A stretch of 64,000 nt of DNA from Armatimonadota bacterium (GCA_016789105.1 JAEURN010000006.1:248001-312000), one strand, 5' to 3'; shown: positions 25,609-34,871, numbered from the stretch's first letter. Made by a program: numbers and translations. The notes: a model not told the origin generated them from the sequence alone.

Positions 25609-26106
25609 TCAGTTTTTCTCTGGCCTGATGGCAAACCGGTCTTGAAATACTTGGAGCTTCCGCAATTTCTCCATATCCGGGTCGTCCATTGCGAAATCGC
25701 GGACTGGGAACCCCTTGAGGTCGGCATTTTCCAGAGCTTTCATCGCCTGTTCAAATTCGCCCTGGCGGGCAAAAGTGCAGGCGATGTTGTAGTAGCTGAT
25801 TGGAATCCTGTAACCCAGGGAAATGGCCCGGTAAAAAGAATCTCGGCCATAGACGTATTCGCCTTGGTAGTGCTGGGCCAGCCCCAAATAAAACCAAGCT
25901 TCGCCGTCGTCCGGGTTTTTGGCCAGAATCTCTCGGTTCGACTTTTCGCAACTCGCCCAATCTTCATCGGCAAAAGCAAGGTGCCCGGTGACCTTGGTGG
26001 CCATTTGGTCGTTCTTCTTGACTTGTTGATTGGTGGAAAAGGCAACACACACCCCGGCAAACAGGATGGAAGCCAATGCCACGAACCAGCCGACCTTGAG
26101 CACCAT
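25609..26106 (-). CDS. Membrane-anchored TPR protein
   Basis: 165 residues; ATG 26106 has AGGAG seven bases upstream. One N-terminal membrane segment (VGWFVALASILFAGVCVAF) is followed by two to three tetratricopeptide units, for instance GEAWFYLGLAQHYQGEYVYGRDSFYRAISLG and the next unit with YYNIACTFARQGEFEQAMKALENA. TPRs mediate protein contacts, so this is likely a scaffold on the outer face of the membrane. The next gene on this strand encodes an unknown exported protein. Confidence 0.75.
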   Translation of the reverse strand: MVLKVGWFVALASILFAGVCVAFSTNQQVKKNDQMATKVTGHLAFADEDWASCEKSNREILAKNPDDGEAWFYLGLAQHYQGEYVYGRDSFYRAISLGYRIPISYYNIACTFARQGEFEQAMKALENADLKGFPVRDFAMDDPDMEKLRKLQVFQDRFAIRPEKN

Positions 26107-26299
26107 AGTCAATCTCCTTCTACCCCAGTTGGACGGGGGACAGTTCCCGATTGCGTCCCGGAAGATGGTGGATCGTCTGGTGCGCAGTCCTTGAGCCGGT
26201 CGGCCAACCGGCATATTTGAGGGATCTCCCGCTGGTAGACTTAGCCCTGCACGTCTCAACGGAGCGGCGGGCAACCCACCAAACCAGAGGTTGATATTC

Positions 26300-27313
26300 G
26301 TGGCGAAGGCCAAATTGGAAAAAACTGAAAGCCCGGCGAAGCTCGAAGAGTATTACCGCCAGATGCTCCTGATCCGCCGGTTCGAAGAGAAGTGCAACGT
26401 GGCGTACCGGCTCGGAAAAATCGGCGGTTACATGCACACCTATGTCGGGATGGAGGCCACCGCAGTGGGAATCCACCATGCCATCAGACCCGGCTATGAC
26501 ACCATGATCACGGCCTACCGTGACCACCCGCAGCCTCTGCTTTTGGGCAGCGACCCGGTCAAGGTCATGAGCGAAATCATGGGCCGCTCCGGGGGTCTGA
26601 GTCGCGGCAAAGGGGGGTCGATGCACATCTACGACATCGAACGGAACTTTTACGGCGGATGGGGAATCGTCGGCGGACACATCCCCCTTGGCGGCGGATT
26701 GGCGTTTGCTGCCAAATACCGCGGAGAAGACCGGGTCACGATCTGCTTGTTGGGCGATGGCGCGGCCAACCAGGGCGTGGTGTTTGAAACGATGAACATG
26801 GCCGGGCTGTGGGATCTGCCGATTATCTTCTGCATTGAAAACAACGAATTCGCCATGGGCACGCGGCTTGAATACCACGCAGCCGATACCCAACTTTACA
26901 AGCGCGGCGAACCGTTCGGCATCAAGAGCGAACGGATTGACGGAATGGATGTCCTGACGTTCCAAAGAGATATGCAAAGGATTGTCGATTGGGTCCGGAA
27001 GGAGCAAAAGCCGGCCTGGGTCGAAATCATGAACTACCGGTTCCTCGGCCACGGGGCTGCCGACAACGACCGGCAACTCTATCGGACCAAGGAAGAAGAG
27101 GAGGAAGCCTTCAAACGCGACCCCATCCTCAAGCTCGAAGCCGTGTTGCTTGAGCGAAACATCATGAACCGAGAGAAAATGGAAGCCATCGACGAAGAAA
27201 TCACGGATTACGTCGATTCGATCTACGAGCAAGCCGATGCCTCCCCGTTCCCGGATGCTTCGGAAGTCTACGACAACGTTTACACTGACATGGAACCGGA
27301 GAAGGGGCACTAA
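26300..27313 (+). CDS. pdhA: 2-oxoacid dehydrogenase E1 component, alpha subunit (pyruvate dehydrogenase type)
   Basis: 337 residues from GTG 26300, preceded by AGAGG at 26286-26290 with nine bases between. The thiamine diphosphate motif runs from GDGAANQG to IENNEFAMG, and YRDHPQPL, MGRSGGLSRGKGGSMH and MNYRFLGHGAADN are E1-alpha hallmarks. With the beta subunit it decarboxylates a 2-oxoacid, most likely pyruvate, and acetylates the lipoyl E2. The beta gene follows after one base. E2 and E3 genes are not adjacent, so branched-chain or acetoin substrates are not strictly excluded. Confidence 0.88.
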   Translation: MAKAKLEKTESPAKLEEYYRQMLLIRRFEEKCNVAYRLGKIGGYMHTYVGMEATAVGIHHAIRPGYDTMITAYRDHPQPLLLGSDPVKVMSEIMGRSGGLSRGKGGSMHIYDIERNFYGGWGIVGGHIPLGGGLAFAAKYRGEDRVTICLLGDGAANQGVVFETMNMAGLWDLPIIFCIENNEFAMGTRLEYHAADTQLYKRGEPFGIKSERIDGMDVLTFQRDMQRIVDWVRKEQKPAWVEIMNYRFLGHGAADNDRQLYRTKEEEEEAFKRDPILKLEAVLLERNIMNREKMEAIDEEITDYVDSIYEQADASPFPDASEVYDNVYTDMEPEKGH

Positions 27314-27314
27314 G

Positions 27315-28310
27315 ATGGCGGCGACCGAAGTCAAAGTTGCGACGATGTCCTATCGAGACGCGATCAGCAAAGTGCTTGCCGAGGAAATCGAGCGGGACGA
27401 AGACGTCTTTTTGATCGGTGAAGACATCGGGCGGTACCAAGGAACTTTCCGGGTCACGCAGGGCATGTGGGAAAAATATGGCTCAAAGCGCGTGTTGGAT
27501 ACCCCCATTACTGAATGCGGCTTTACCGGGATCGCCATCGGGGCGGCCATGGCCGGCCTCCGGCCCGTGGTTGAGATGATGACAATGTCGTTCTCCATCC
27601 TCGCCATGGATCAGATCATCAACCACGCCGCAAAAATCCATTACATGACGGGTGGACAAGCCAAATGCCCGCTCGTCATCCGGGGGCCGGGTGGGGCCGC
27701 CAAACAGCTTTCGGCGCAACACACGCACTGTGTGGAAGGGTGGTATGCCCATGCCCCAGGGCTCAAGGTGGTGGCTCCGGCCACCGCCGTCGATGCCTAT
27801 GGGATGCTCCGAACCGCCATCCGCGATGACAACCCGGTTATTTTCACCGAGAACCCGGGCCTCTACGGAATCCAGGGCGAAGTCCCTGAAGACCCTGAGT
27901 TCATGATTCCGTTTGGCAAAGCGAACATCCTTAAAGAAGGCACGGACGTCAGCCTCATCGGCTACTCCCGCATGACCCAGGTCAACCTGGCCGCCGCGGA
28001 AGAGTTGGCCAAGGATGGCATCAATGCCGAAGTCGTCGATGTCAGGTCGCTCAGCCCGCTCGATATGACCACGATCAACGCCAGCGTCGCCAAAACGCAC
28101 CGCGCCGTTGTGGTCTACGAAGACTGGAAGTTCGGCGGGTTCGGAGGGGAAATCGCCTCACGGATCATGGAAGACAGCTTCGATGATTTGGATGCCCCGG
28201 TCGTCCGGGTTGGCGGGCTGAACGTGCCCACACCCTATGCGCGGAATCTGGAACTCGAATGCATTCCTGATACGGCCGACGTCGTCGCCGCCGTCCGGAA
28301 AATCAACTGA
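27315..28310 (+). CDS. pdhB: 2-oxoacid dehydrogenase E1 component, beta subunit
   Basis: 331 residues from ATG 27315, preceded by GAAGGGG. Transketolase pyrimidine-binding domain: FLIGEDIGRYQGTFRVTQG, DTPITECGFTGIAIGAAMAG and RPVVEMMTMSF. The C-terminal transketolase domain has VVDVRSLSPLDMTTINASVAKTHR and VYEDWKFGGFGGEIA. It forms the alpha2-beta2 E1 with the product of the gene just upstream. A 13-bp hairpin follows the stop. Confidence 0.92.
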   Translation: MAATEVKVATMSYRDAISKVLAEEIERDEDVFLIGEDIGRYQGTFRVTQGMWEKYGSKRVLDTPITECGFTGIAIGAAMAGLRPVVEMMTMSFSILAMDQIINHAAKIHYMTGGQAKCPLVIRGPGGAAKQLSAQHTHCVEGWYAHAPGLKVVAPATAVDAYGMLRTAIRDDNPVIFTENPGLYGIQGEVPEDPEFMIPFGKANILKEGTDVSLIGYSRMTQVNLAAAEELAKDGINAEVVDVRSLSPLDMTTINASVAKTHRAVVVYEDWKFGGFGGEIASRIMEDSFDDLDAPVVRVGGLNVPTPYARNLELECIPDTADVVAAVRKIN

Positions 28311-28315
28311 TCCAC

Positions 28316-28353
28316 GTGGTAGGAATACTGGGTTTTTCCGGTATTCCTACCGC
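28316..28353 (+). terminator. Hairpin after pdhB
   Basis: A 13-bp stem (28316-28328 with 28341-28353, one G-T pair) and a 12-base loop start five bases after the stop. No T-run follows the stem, though the loop contains five T. Possible U-less terminator. Confidence 0.45.
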
Positions 28354-28489
28354 ATTGCAACATCGTTTCCGCAACAGTTCCAATATTTTGGGATACTCTC
28401 GTTAGCGTTGCCTCCGGATTGCGGGGGCGCCATCTTAGGAGAGCCTGCTTCAGCTTTGCCGCGCAGGTATCCGAATCAGGAAAGTCTGC

Positions 28490-29485
28490 ATGAAAACCCA
28501 CATCTCGCTCGTCGCGTTGGCGGCGGTCGCCTTGCCGGCGGCTTCGCAAGCCCTAAGCTTCAATTTCACGACTTCCGGCACCGTTCCGCAAAACGTGCAG
28601 GATGCCTTTGCCCAAGCCGGTCAACGGTGGTCGTCTCGGTTCAGCGACAACTTCACGGTCAATGTCACGATCGGTTGGGCCGCCCTCGGTGCCGGGATTC
28701 TCGGCCAAGCCGGTTCTTCGACCACGACGATGAGCTATTCGTCGTTCACCACAGCCTTGAATGCCGATAAGACTTCGGGCTTGGACAACACCGCCGTCGC
28801 CAACCTCCCCGGCAACCTGACGTTCTTGACCAACAGCACGTCTTCCAACGGTGGGGCGATCTACCTTGACAACAACGGGAGCGCCAACAACCTCAACGTC
28901 CGTATGAACACGGCCAACGCCAAGGCGCTTGGTTTCAGCACATCCGGTTCGGATGCTTCGATCACTTTCAGCAGCAACTTCAGCTGGGACTTCGACCCGA
29001 GCAATGGCATCACGGCCGGCCAATATGACCTCGTTGGCGTGGCAACCCACGAAATCGGCCACGCACTGGGCTTTACCAGCGGGGTGGATTCCCTGGCTGG
29101 GACATCCGGCCAAAGCGAAGACAACTTCCGGCTGCGGCCAACCGACATCTTCCGGTTCTCCAACCGGGCCGGCTTCGGGATCCAGCGCGACTTCGTCACC
29201 GACCAAGCCAACAAGTATTTCTCGGTCGATGGCGGGGTGACGGTCGGGCCGCTCTTCTCGAACGGTGGCGGGGCCGGCAATGACTACCAAGCCAGCCACT
29301 GGAAAGACAACCTGGGAATCGGGATCATGGATCCGACTGCAGCCCCGGGCGAGCTCATGGCCATTTCACAGAATGACATCGATATGTTCGATGCCATCGG
29401 CTACGATGTTGTGCCGGAGCCGTTCACTATGGTCGGACTCGGGCTTGCTGCCCTGGCTGTTGCCCGCCGCAAGCGCAACAGCTAA
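28490..29485 (+). CDS. PEP-CTERM zinc metalloprotease (NF038122-like)
   Basis: 331 residues. ATG 28490 follows CAGGAAAG with about six bases between; a GATACT hexamer lies about 95 bases upstream, giving a longer leader than most genes here. A signal peptide (1-22) precedes a domain with THEIGHALGF (H187, E188, H191), the metzincin-like zinc motif. The usual third ligand position after the Gly is Ser197, with D200 nearby. The C-terminus VPEPFTMVGLGLAALAVARRKRNS in pattern is a PEP-CTERM anchor. It is probably exported and processes surface or extracellular proteins. Confidence 0.85.
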   Translation: MKTHISLVALAAVALPAASQALSFNFTTSGTVPQNVQDAFAQAGQRWSSRFSDNFTVNVTIGWAALGAGILGQAGSSTTTMSYSSFTTALNADKTSGLDNTAVANLPGNLTFLTNSTSSNGGAIYLDNNGSANNLNVRMNTANAKALGFSTSGSDASITFSSNFSWDFDPSNGITAGQYDLVGVATHEIGHALGFTSGVDSLAGTSGQSEDNFRLRPTDIFRFSNRAGFGIQRDFVTDQANKYFSVDGGVTVGPLFSNGGGAGNDYQASHWKDNLGIGIMDPTAAPGELMAISQNDIDMFDAIGYDVVPEPFTMVGLGLAALAVARRKRNS

Positions 29486-29504
29486 TCCACCCCTTGCACA
29501 CTTC

Positions 29505-29533
29505 CGGGCCGCCCTGTCAGACAGGGCGGCCCG
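29505..29533. terminator. GC hairpin between convergent genes
   Basis: Perfect 13-bp arms (29505-29517 and 29521-29533) around a three-base loop, without T-runs on either side. The stop codon of the GNAT gene spans the stem-loop boundary (29517-29519). Confidence 0.5.
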
Positions 29534-29933
29534 ATTGGTTTGCATAGTTCCGCTTGACCATGGCCGTGAGCGCCGTCATCCCCATGGATAGATAAAATGG
29601 GCGGAGGGCGGCATCACACGTCAAATCGACCATATAGTAGTCGTTGAGCTTGAGCAACAGAAGGCGGACAAGCTCTTTCCCGATCCCCTGTTGCCGGTAA
29701 CCCGGCAATACCTCTAATAGTGGAATGCTGGCGCACAAAACACCATCGGTGAGGGCGGTCACAAAGCCGACGACCTGATCGCCATCCTTTGCGACCACGA
29801 CCTCGCTTGAACCCTTGAGGATCCGCAGGTGGGTCTCGGGGCTCGGCGGCTCGGGCCAACCTTCGAAGAATCCGTCCAGGTGTTCGGGCCGGATGCCGTC
29901 GAGTTTGTCCGTGTATGTGACCATTGGTTGCAT
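29517..29933 (-). CDS. GNAT-family acetyltransferase
   Basis: 138 residues from ATG 29933 (MQPMVTYTDKLDG); ATG 29924 is also possible. The acetyl-CoA-binding motif A is LEVLPGYRQQGIGKELVRLLL (Q/RxxGxG/A), preceded by VVGFVTALTDG. It transfers an acetyl group to an amine of unknown identity in the cytoplasm. It is divergent from mqnD with 58 bases between the starts, and convergent with the metalloprotease gene. Confidence 0.82.
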   Translation of the reverse strand: MQPMVTYTDKLDGIRPEHLDGFFEGWPEPPSPETHLRILKGSSEVVVAKDGDQVVGFVTALTDGVLCASIPLLEVLPGYRQQGIGKELVRLLLLKLNDYYMVDLTCDAALRPFYLSMGMTALTAMVKRNYANQSGRPV

Positions 29934-29991
29934 TGTGAACGGACCTGGACTTTCCCGGGACACTTCAATTTTCAAGACAAAATGAAATTTG

Positions 29992-30834
29992 ATGAAGATC
30001 CGCCTCGGCCACTCGCCCGACTCCGATGATGCTTTTATGTTTTGGGGGCTTGCTTGCGGGCAAGTGCAGAGCGATTTTGAATTCGAACACATCCTCCGTG
30101 ACATTCAAACCCTAAACGACTGGGCCAGGGAAGGGAAGCTCGAGAGCAGCGCCGTCAGCGTGCACGCTTTTGCCTATGTAGCGGACAAATACGCCCTCCT
30201 CCGGCATGGAGGTTCGTTTGGCGACGGTTATGGGCCCATGCTGGTCTCACAAAACCACATCCCGCTCGACGAGCTGAAGGGCAAGACCATTGCCGTGCCT
30301 GGCGTGTTGACCTCCGCATTTCTCCAGCTGAACCTATGGTTCGAAGAGCAATTCGGTGCTGGCGTCAAACCGGTCTACGAAGTTGTGCCGTTTGACGAAA
30401 TCATCCCCGCCATCCAATCCGGCCGGTACGAGGTTGGACTAATCATTCACGAAGGGCAACTGACCTATGAAAAAGATGGGCTCGTCGAACTGGCGAACAT
30501 GGGCAAATGGTGGGGGGGCAAGACAGGGCTGCCGTTGCCACTGGGTGTCAACGTCGTCCGAAAAGACCTTGGCGAAGAAGCCTGCATCGAAGTGAGCCGG
30601 TGCATGCGCGAATCGATTGAAGCCAGCCTGGGCAACCGCGAAAAGGCTTTGGAATACGCTTTGCAGTTTGCCCGAGGGATGGATCACGACACGAGCGATG
30701 AATTCGTCGGCATGTATGTTAACGAACGCACCCGCGACATGGGAGAAGAGGGCGTTCGGGCGATCCGCTTGCTGTTGAGCGAGGGTGCCCGGATTGGACT
30801 CGTCCCGGCAGTGGAAGTCGCGGTGATCGACTAA
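29992..30834 (+). CDS. mqnD: 1,4-dihydroxy-6-naphthoate synthase (menaquinone futalosine pathway)
   Basis: 280 residues of the periplasmic-binding-protein-like fold. The start HSPDSDDAFMFWGL, the segment DIQTLNDWAREGKL, VGLIIHEGQLTYEKDGLVELANMGKWWG and TGLPLPLGVNVVRKDLG align well with what I recall of Thermus MqnD. It converts cyclic de-hypoxanthine futalosine to 1,4-dihydroxy-6-naphthoate. No signal peptide, so it is an enzyme and not a transporter. ATG 29992 is preferred over the TTG three bases earlier. Other mqn genes are elsewhere. Confidence 0.85.
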   Translation: MKIRLGHSPDSDDAFMFWGLACGQVQSDFEFEHILRDIQTLNDWAREGKLESSAVSVHAFAYVADKYALLRHGGSFGDGYGPMLVSQNHIPLDELKGKTIAVPGVLTSAFLQLNLWFEEQFGAGVKPVYEVVPFDEIIPAIQSGRYEVGLIIHEGQLTYEKDGLVELANMGKWWGGKTGLPLPLGVNVVRKDLGEEACIEVSRCMRESIEASLGNREKALEYALQFARGMDHDTSDEFVGMYVNERTRDMGEEGVRAIRLLLSEGARIGLVPAVEVAVID

Positions 30835-30895
30835 ATTTCACAGCAACCAGGGAACAGGTCGCGCGTCAAAACCCGTAGGGGATTCCACAAGGGTC

Positions 30896-33070
30896 ATGAC
30901 TACCGTTTTGTTCGCATTGGCTGCCTTCCGACCGGACGGGCTTGATACGAAGATCGACCGGCTTTCTGTGGTGGCAAGGCCGCTTTCCGAAGTGGCAAGC
31001 CAACTATCGGCGGCAAGTGGCGAGCTGATTCTAGTCAGCGGGGCACTTGCCAATGAGCCGATCTTTATCTCGCTCAACGGCCGTTCTGTCCAGGAGGCGA
31101 TGGATCAGATCGCCAAGGCGACCTATGGCGAATGGTCGCACAAAAACGATGCTTGGACCCTTACTCAAGGCAACGGCGCTGCCGAGGCTTCCTCAAAGCA
31201 AAGGTTGAAACGGTTGGCTAGTTTGAAGGCCGGCATCGACAAAAAGCGGGCTGAGCTCCAGTCTGCGGACTGGGGCCCGGATTCTGCGAAGCGGGTTGTC
31301 GGTGAAATTGATGCGGCGCGAGCGCGGTTCAAAGACAGCTTCCAAGTGCGAGAGGGTGAGAGGCCCTACGTGACAATTGGCGGGGCCGCAATCCATGGCC
31401 CGGTGCAAATCGTCCTGGCCGAAGCCCTTACGGCTGTGACACCGGAACTCTTGGATAGCATCCCCGACGGGCGGAGGTTTGTTTGGAGCACTCAGCCCAA
31501 CCGGTTGCAAAAACCCTTGAATGCGAACCTCGGCAATGCCATTTCTCAGTTTGCGCAGGCGACGGCAGGCATCTTCGACGAAGCGGCCAAGTCGGGGAAG
31601 CAAGATTATGGGGCCGATTGGAACGGATCCTTGGCCTATCCCAAACAGCGGGTGGTCTCCGTATCCAAAGTCAACCTTGCCATTCAAAACGTCCACGGAA
31701 CCTATTCGGCAAAGGTTCAACTGGTTGGAGCCAATGGCGAAGATCTTGGGTCTGAGTCCGCGACCTTCACAGTCGCCGCAGAGGAACCCGGAAGGGAAGA
31801 ACCGCAGGAATCCAAACCGATCCCTCTGAACCCAGCAAGTCGAGAATTCGTCGCGTTTCAAGGCACGTCTTCCGGTCCGCAGAACTCCATGTCGTGGGCT
31901 ATGCATTCCGGGGGCGGGTTAGTCCGGCTCGATTCAGGCCAAGTCCCGACGGCGATCCGGCCGAGTGCGGCCCTCAAGCCCTTTTTGGAACAACCCGCCC
32001 AAAATGATTTCCTCGGGCTCGCCATCCCAGAGATTTTGGCGGCCGAATTAGATGTGAAGGACTATGTGGCTATCTTGCCGGATGAGGCGTGGTCAAAGAT
32101 CATCGCGGAATCGACGGATGGCAAGATCGACCAGGCTGCGGTCGAAAAGGCCCTTGGTAGCGAAGTCGAACGGATTGATGGCGGGGATATCGGCATCTGG
32201 CGTCCGCTAGACCCCTTGTCCGCCCAGTCCAAGAGAGTGAGCCGAGCCCAAATGCAAATGTTGACCGGCCGTGTCCGGGCGGCTGGTTTTGGGCATATCA
32301 AGGATTTGGCAGGGTACGTCGCCAATCGTGGCTTGACCGTGGGGCCGCTCGATCCCGACGCCACCCTTTTCCGGGTCTCCATGCCCTACGAATACCGAAC
32401 CCTCACCTCGGGAACGGCCTTTGACGCTGATTTGTCGGTGATTTTGGCAGGGGGGCCAGACTACGCCAAGGGCGAATTCCCGGCCGAGTCGCCTTGGCTC
32501 TACTCCAAAATGTCGGTCCCGCAACGAGCGGCGTTTGAGCGCCTGGTGCTCACAAGGCCCGACCCGTTTGCCTCCATGGGTGCCGGATCGATTTCGATCG
32601 GTGTTTCGACATCGCCACCGGGCCCAGACTTGGCGGCAGACAACGAACCAACAGAGCGGTTCCAAAATGGGTTTCCTGCCGATGCCGGCATCAATTTCAA
32701 GGTCTTCATTGCCAATGGTGTTCTGGCCCGGATGAAAGGTGACCCTATGGGCCGACTCATGTCGGGTGAGCAGCTCGGCGCTCTCACTGGATTCATCGAG
32801 GGTTCAGGGGGGGCGAACGGAGATCTCAGGATCACAGAATTCGAAGAGTATTTGCTTGCCAACGTCCGGAACTTCGAAGGCGAAGTTTCAGGTGGGTTCG
32901 GGTTCGATATGACCGACGGTGCGGTCATCCCTGGCGCAAGGGCGATGCCCTATAGCCAACTGCCAGCCGATCTGCTAAAGCAAGGGGAAGCCATGCGAGA
33001 ATCAGTCCGGGAGGCCATGAAAAACATCGGGCCGATGCGCCGGGGGGGCGACCCGCCCCCATCGCGATGA
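30896..33070 (+). CDS. Large exported protein with an N-terminal STN-like domain, unknown
   Basis: 724 residues. A short hydrophobic N-terminus (TTVLFALAAF) suggests export. Residues about 20-92 (LSVVARPLSEVASQLSAASGE, then VQEAMDQIAKATYGEW) resemble the secretin/TonB STN domain, which normally binds partner proteins in the periplasm. A helical stretch (about 100-145) follows, then about 570 residues I cannot assign, with a low-complexity junction near PGREEPQESKPIP. The end is Arg/Pro-rich (PMRRGGDPPPSR). No secretin barrel is present. It is probably monocistronic, 61 bases after mqnD. Fimbriimonadetes-specific family inferred. Confidence 0.6.
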   Translation: MTTVLFALAAFRPDGLDTKIDRLSVVARPLSEVASQLSAASGELILVSGALANEPIFISLNGRSVQEAMDQIAKATYGEWSHKNDAWTLTQGNGAAEASSKQRLKRLASLKAGIDKKRAELQSADWGPDSAKRVVGEIDAARARFKDSFQVREGERPYVTIGGAAIHGPVQIVLAEALTAVTPELLDSIPDGRRFVWSTQPNRLQKPLNANLGNAISQFAQATAGIFDEAAKSGKQDYGADWNGSLAYPKQRVVSVSKVNLAIQNVHGTYSAKVQLVGANGEDLGSESATFTVAAEEPGREEPQESKPIPLNPASREFVAFQGTSSGPQNSMSWAMHSGGGLVRLDSGQVPTAIRPSAALKPFLEQPAQNDFLGLAIPEILAAELDVKDYVAILPDEAWSKIIAESTDGKIDQAAVEKALGSEVERIDGGDIGIWRPLDPLSAQSKRVSRAQMQMLTGRVRAAGFGHIKDLAGYVANRGLTVGPLDPDATLFRVSMPYEYRTLTSGTAFDADLSVILAGGPDYAKGEFPAESPWLYSKMSVPQRAAFERLVLTRPDPFASMGAGSISIGVSTSPPGPDLAADNEPTERFQNGFPADAGINFKVFIANGVLARMKGDPMGRLMSGEQLGALTGFIEGSGGANGDLRITEFEEYLLANVRNFEGEVSGGFGFDMTDGAVIPGARAMPYSQLPADLLKQGEAMRESVREAMKNIGPMRRGGDPPPSR

Positions 33071-33077
33071 CCAAAAA

Positions 33078-33554
33078 CTATCCGGTGCGCCGGTAATCCA
33101 ATTGCCAATCGGTCTTCCAACCCGCGGCATCCTTGTGCTCCCAAATCCACACAAACGACTGCGCCGTGATCTTGGTAAAGCGCATCCGTTGCTCCTTCTT
33201 CGGGTGAGTTTGGGTGAGAATGACTTCGCTACCAACCTTTCCACCTTCAAACGTGAGATAGGCCCCCGAGTCGTCAACCCAAGTTTGATGCCATTTCGAT
33301 TCCTTTGGGTCGAAGACACTCCAGCTTTCGCCGTTGAACCCACCGGTATGGAAATCCTCATGGACGACCTTCCCCCCTTTGATTTTGGAGACTGTGTTGT
33401 GGGCGGCGTCCTTGGCGAGTTGCATTTTTCCATCCTTGTCCGGTTGGTGCGAATCGGCAACCCAGCTCCCGATCCAAAAGTCCATCGATTTGGCGTCGGT
33501 ATCGGGTGTTTGCCAAGTCAGGGCAACTGCAAGTGAAATAGTGATTGGAGCCAC
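33078..33554 (-). CDS. DUF1579-like exported protein
   Basis: About 158 residues from GTG 33554. A short hydrophobic start (ITISLAVALTW) may be a signal sequence. The rest, MDFWIGSWVADSHQ, then GGFNGESWSVFDPKESKWHQTWVDDSGAYLTFEGG, is the pattern of DUF1579/lipocalin-like proteins, in which a beta barrel surrounds a ligand site. The GTG has GGAGG only two bases upstream, so the true start is uncertain and may lie in the long open stretch before it. It follows the DUF389 gene on the same strand, 28 bases after its stop. Confidence 0.65.
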   Translation of the reverse strand: MAPITISLAVALTWQTPDTDAKSMDFWIGSWVADSHQPDKDGKMQLAKDAAHNTVSKIKGGKVVHEDFHTGGFNGESWSVFDPKESKWHQTWVDDSGAYLTFEGGKVGSEVILTQTHPKKEQRMRFTKITAQSFVWIWEHKDAAGWKTDWQLDYRRTG

Positions 33555-33582
33555 GTCCTCCGGTACCGCCGGGGATCCAAGG

Positions 33583-34794
33583 CTAGTTCCCACCCGTTTG
33601 CGCTGGCGGATTTGGGCTTTTGATCTTTCCCTCGTCTGAGGGTTGCGCGACTGGATCGTTGCCAGACGGATTGGATTCCGGAGTGTCACCTGGAAAGGCG
33701 GTGGTTTGGATGGTGTCACCCGAGGGCTGGTCTGTGCCCGCATGGAGCCAACCTTGGCTGCTGGCTTCTTTGGTGATCACCGAACGGACATAGAGGTGCA
33801 CTTTTTCCCCGACAGCACTTGAAAGGCCCTGTTCGACATCGGCGACCTCTTCAGGCGAGAACGAGACCGGCGTCCGGACAACCGCAAAGGCCGAATACCC
33901 GTCATTTCCCTGTTTGACGTTGAGGTCGGCAAGTGCCGAGCCAGGTCGTTTAACTTGAACCAGGACGGCCAAGGTCTGGCGGATTTTGGTGTTCCTTTCG
34001 TCCTTTTGCAATGTGCCCTGGAAGGTGACCGTCAAAAATCCACCGATCAATACGACCAGGACAAGTGAAAGCCAGTTTCTCCGGAGAAGCCCGACATACC
34101 CTTTCTCCGCAGCCCGGATCGGAGAATGGACACCGAATATCCAGAACACCGCGCTGGCCGCCGCTTGGATGGTCACCAAGTTGGTCACAAAAAGGAGGAG
34201 AGCCCCGAGGCCCAACTGGATGTTTTCCCACCCTCCACGGGCGATCAGCAATCCGGCGGTCGTGAGCGGCGGCACCAAGGCCGTTGCAATGGCGACCCCG
34301 ACAACACCAGAACGAAGTTTTGGTGACACGACGGCATAGGCACCAGCCGCCCCGCCCGCCAAGGCGATGACAAGGTCGAAGATGTTGGGGATCGTCCGGG
34401 CGAGCATCTCGCTACCGGCCGGGATGTTTGCATGCATTTTGCCGATGAACAGCGATACGGTGAACACGGCCCCCGCGCCAACTGCCTCGGCGAACCCCGC
34501 ACGTTTGAGAAGGGACAGGTTGCTGTCGTTCAAGGCCAGGGCCAACCCATTGATCGGCCCCAGGAGAGTGGCGATGATCATGGCCCCGATGACGACTGCC
34601 GTGGAGTTTTGGAGCAACCCGTATCCGGCCACGACCGTCGCCAGAAGGTTCATGGCAAGGTATTCCGGCGAGAAGTTGGCAGAGTCAGAAACAAGTTTCC
34701 GGATTTCGGACTTCCGTTCTGCGCTTGCCGCCATGGATGGCCATAACGGCCAACTTGGTGATTGGCCTTCATTCGATTCCTGATCCGTGGTCAC
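33583..34794 (-). CDS. DUF389 (TIGR00341) membrane protein
   Basis: 403 residues from GTG 34794, with TAAGGT seven bases upstream. About seven or eight membrane segments; the core NLLATVVAGYGLLQNSTAVVIGAMIIATLLGPI and the later ALVPPLTTAGLLIARGGW are diagnostic of DUF389, a family of unknown inner-membrane proteins. A periplasmic-type alpha/beta segment (about residues 268-345) and a Pro/Ser-rich tail follow the last helix. The DUF1579-like gene comes next. Confidence 0.85.
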   Translation of the reverse strand: MTTDQESNEGQSPSWPLWPSMAASAERKSEIRKLVSDSANFSPEYLAMNLLATVVAGYGLLQNSTAVVIGAMIIATLLGPINGLALALNDSNLSLLKRAGFAEAVGAGAVFTVSLFIGKMHANIPAGSEMLARTIPNIFDLVIALAGGAAGAYAVVSPKLRSGVVGVAIATALVPPLTTAGLLIARGGWENIQLGLGALLLFVTNLVTIQAAASAVFWIFGVHSPIRAAEKGYVGLLRRNWLSLVLVVLIGGFLTVTFQGTLQKDERNTKIRQTLAVLVQVKRPGSALADLNVKQGNDGYSAFAVVRTPVSFSPEEVADVEQGLSSAVGEKVHLYVRSVITKEASSQGWLHAGTDQPSGDTIQTTAFPGDTPESNPSGNDPVAQPSDEGKIKSPNPPAQTGGN

Positions 34795-34801
34795 TGCCCT
34801 T

Positions 34802-34807
34802 ACCTTA
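34802..34807 (-). promoter_or_regulatory. -10 TAAGGT before the DUF389 gene
   Basis: TAAGGT on the minus strand ends seven bases before GTG 34794. AAGG within it could also act as a ribosome site, so the assignment is ambiguous. Confidence 0.3.
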
Positions 34808-34871
34808 CTTGACAACCCCGTTTGGCAAGAATGTGAGTGGGTACCGCCCCTGATTAGGTAAAAGTTGAAGC

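Noticed and set aside
26120-27334. 404-codon minus-strand frame opposite pdhA
   Set aside because: Overlaps a certain gene in full and shows only GC-codon shadow composition.
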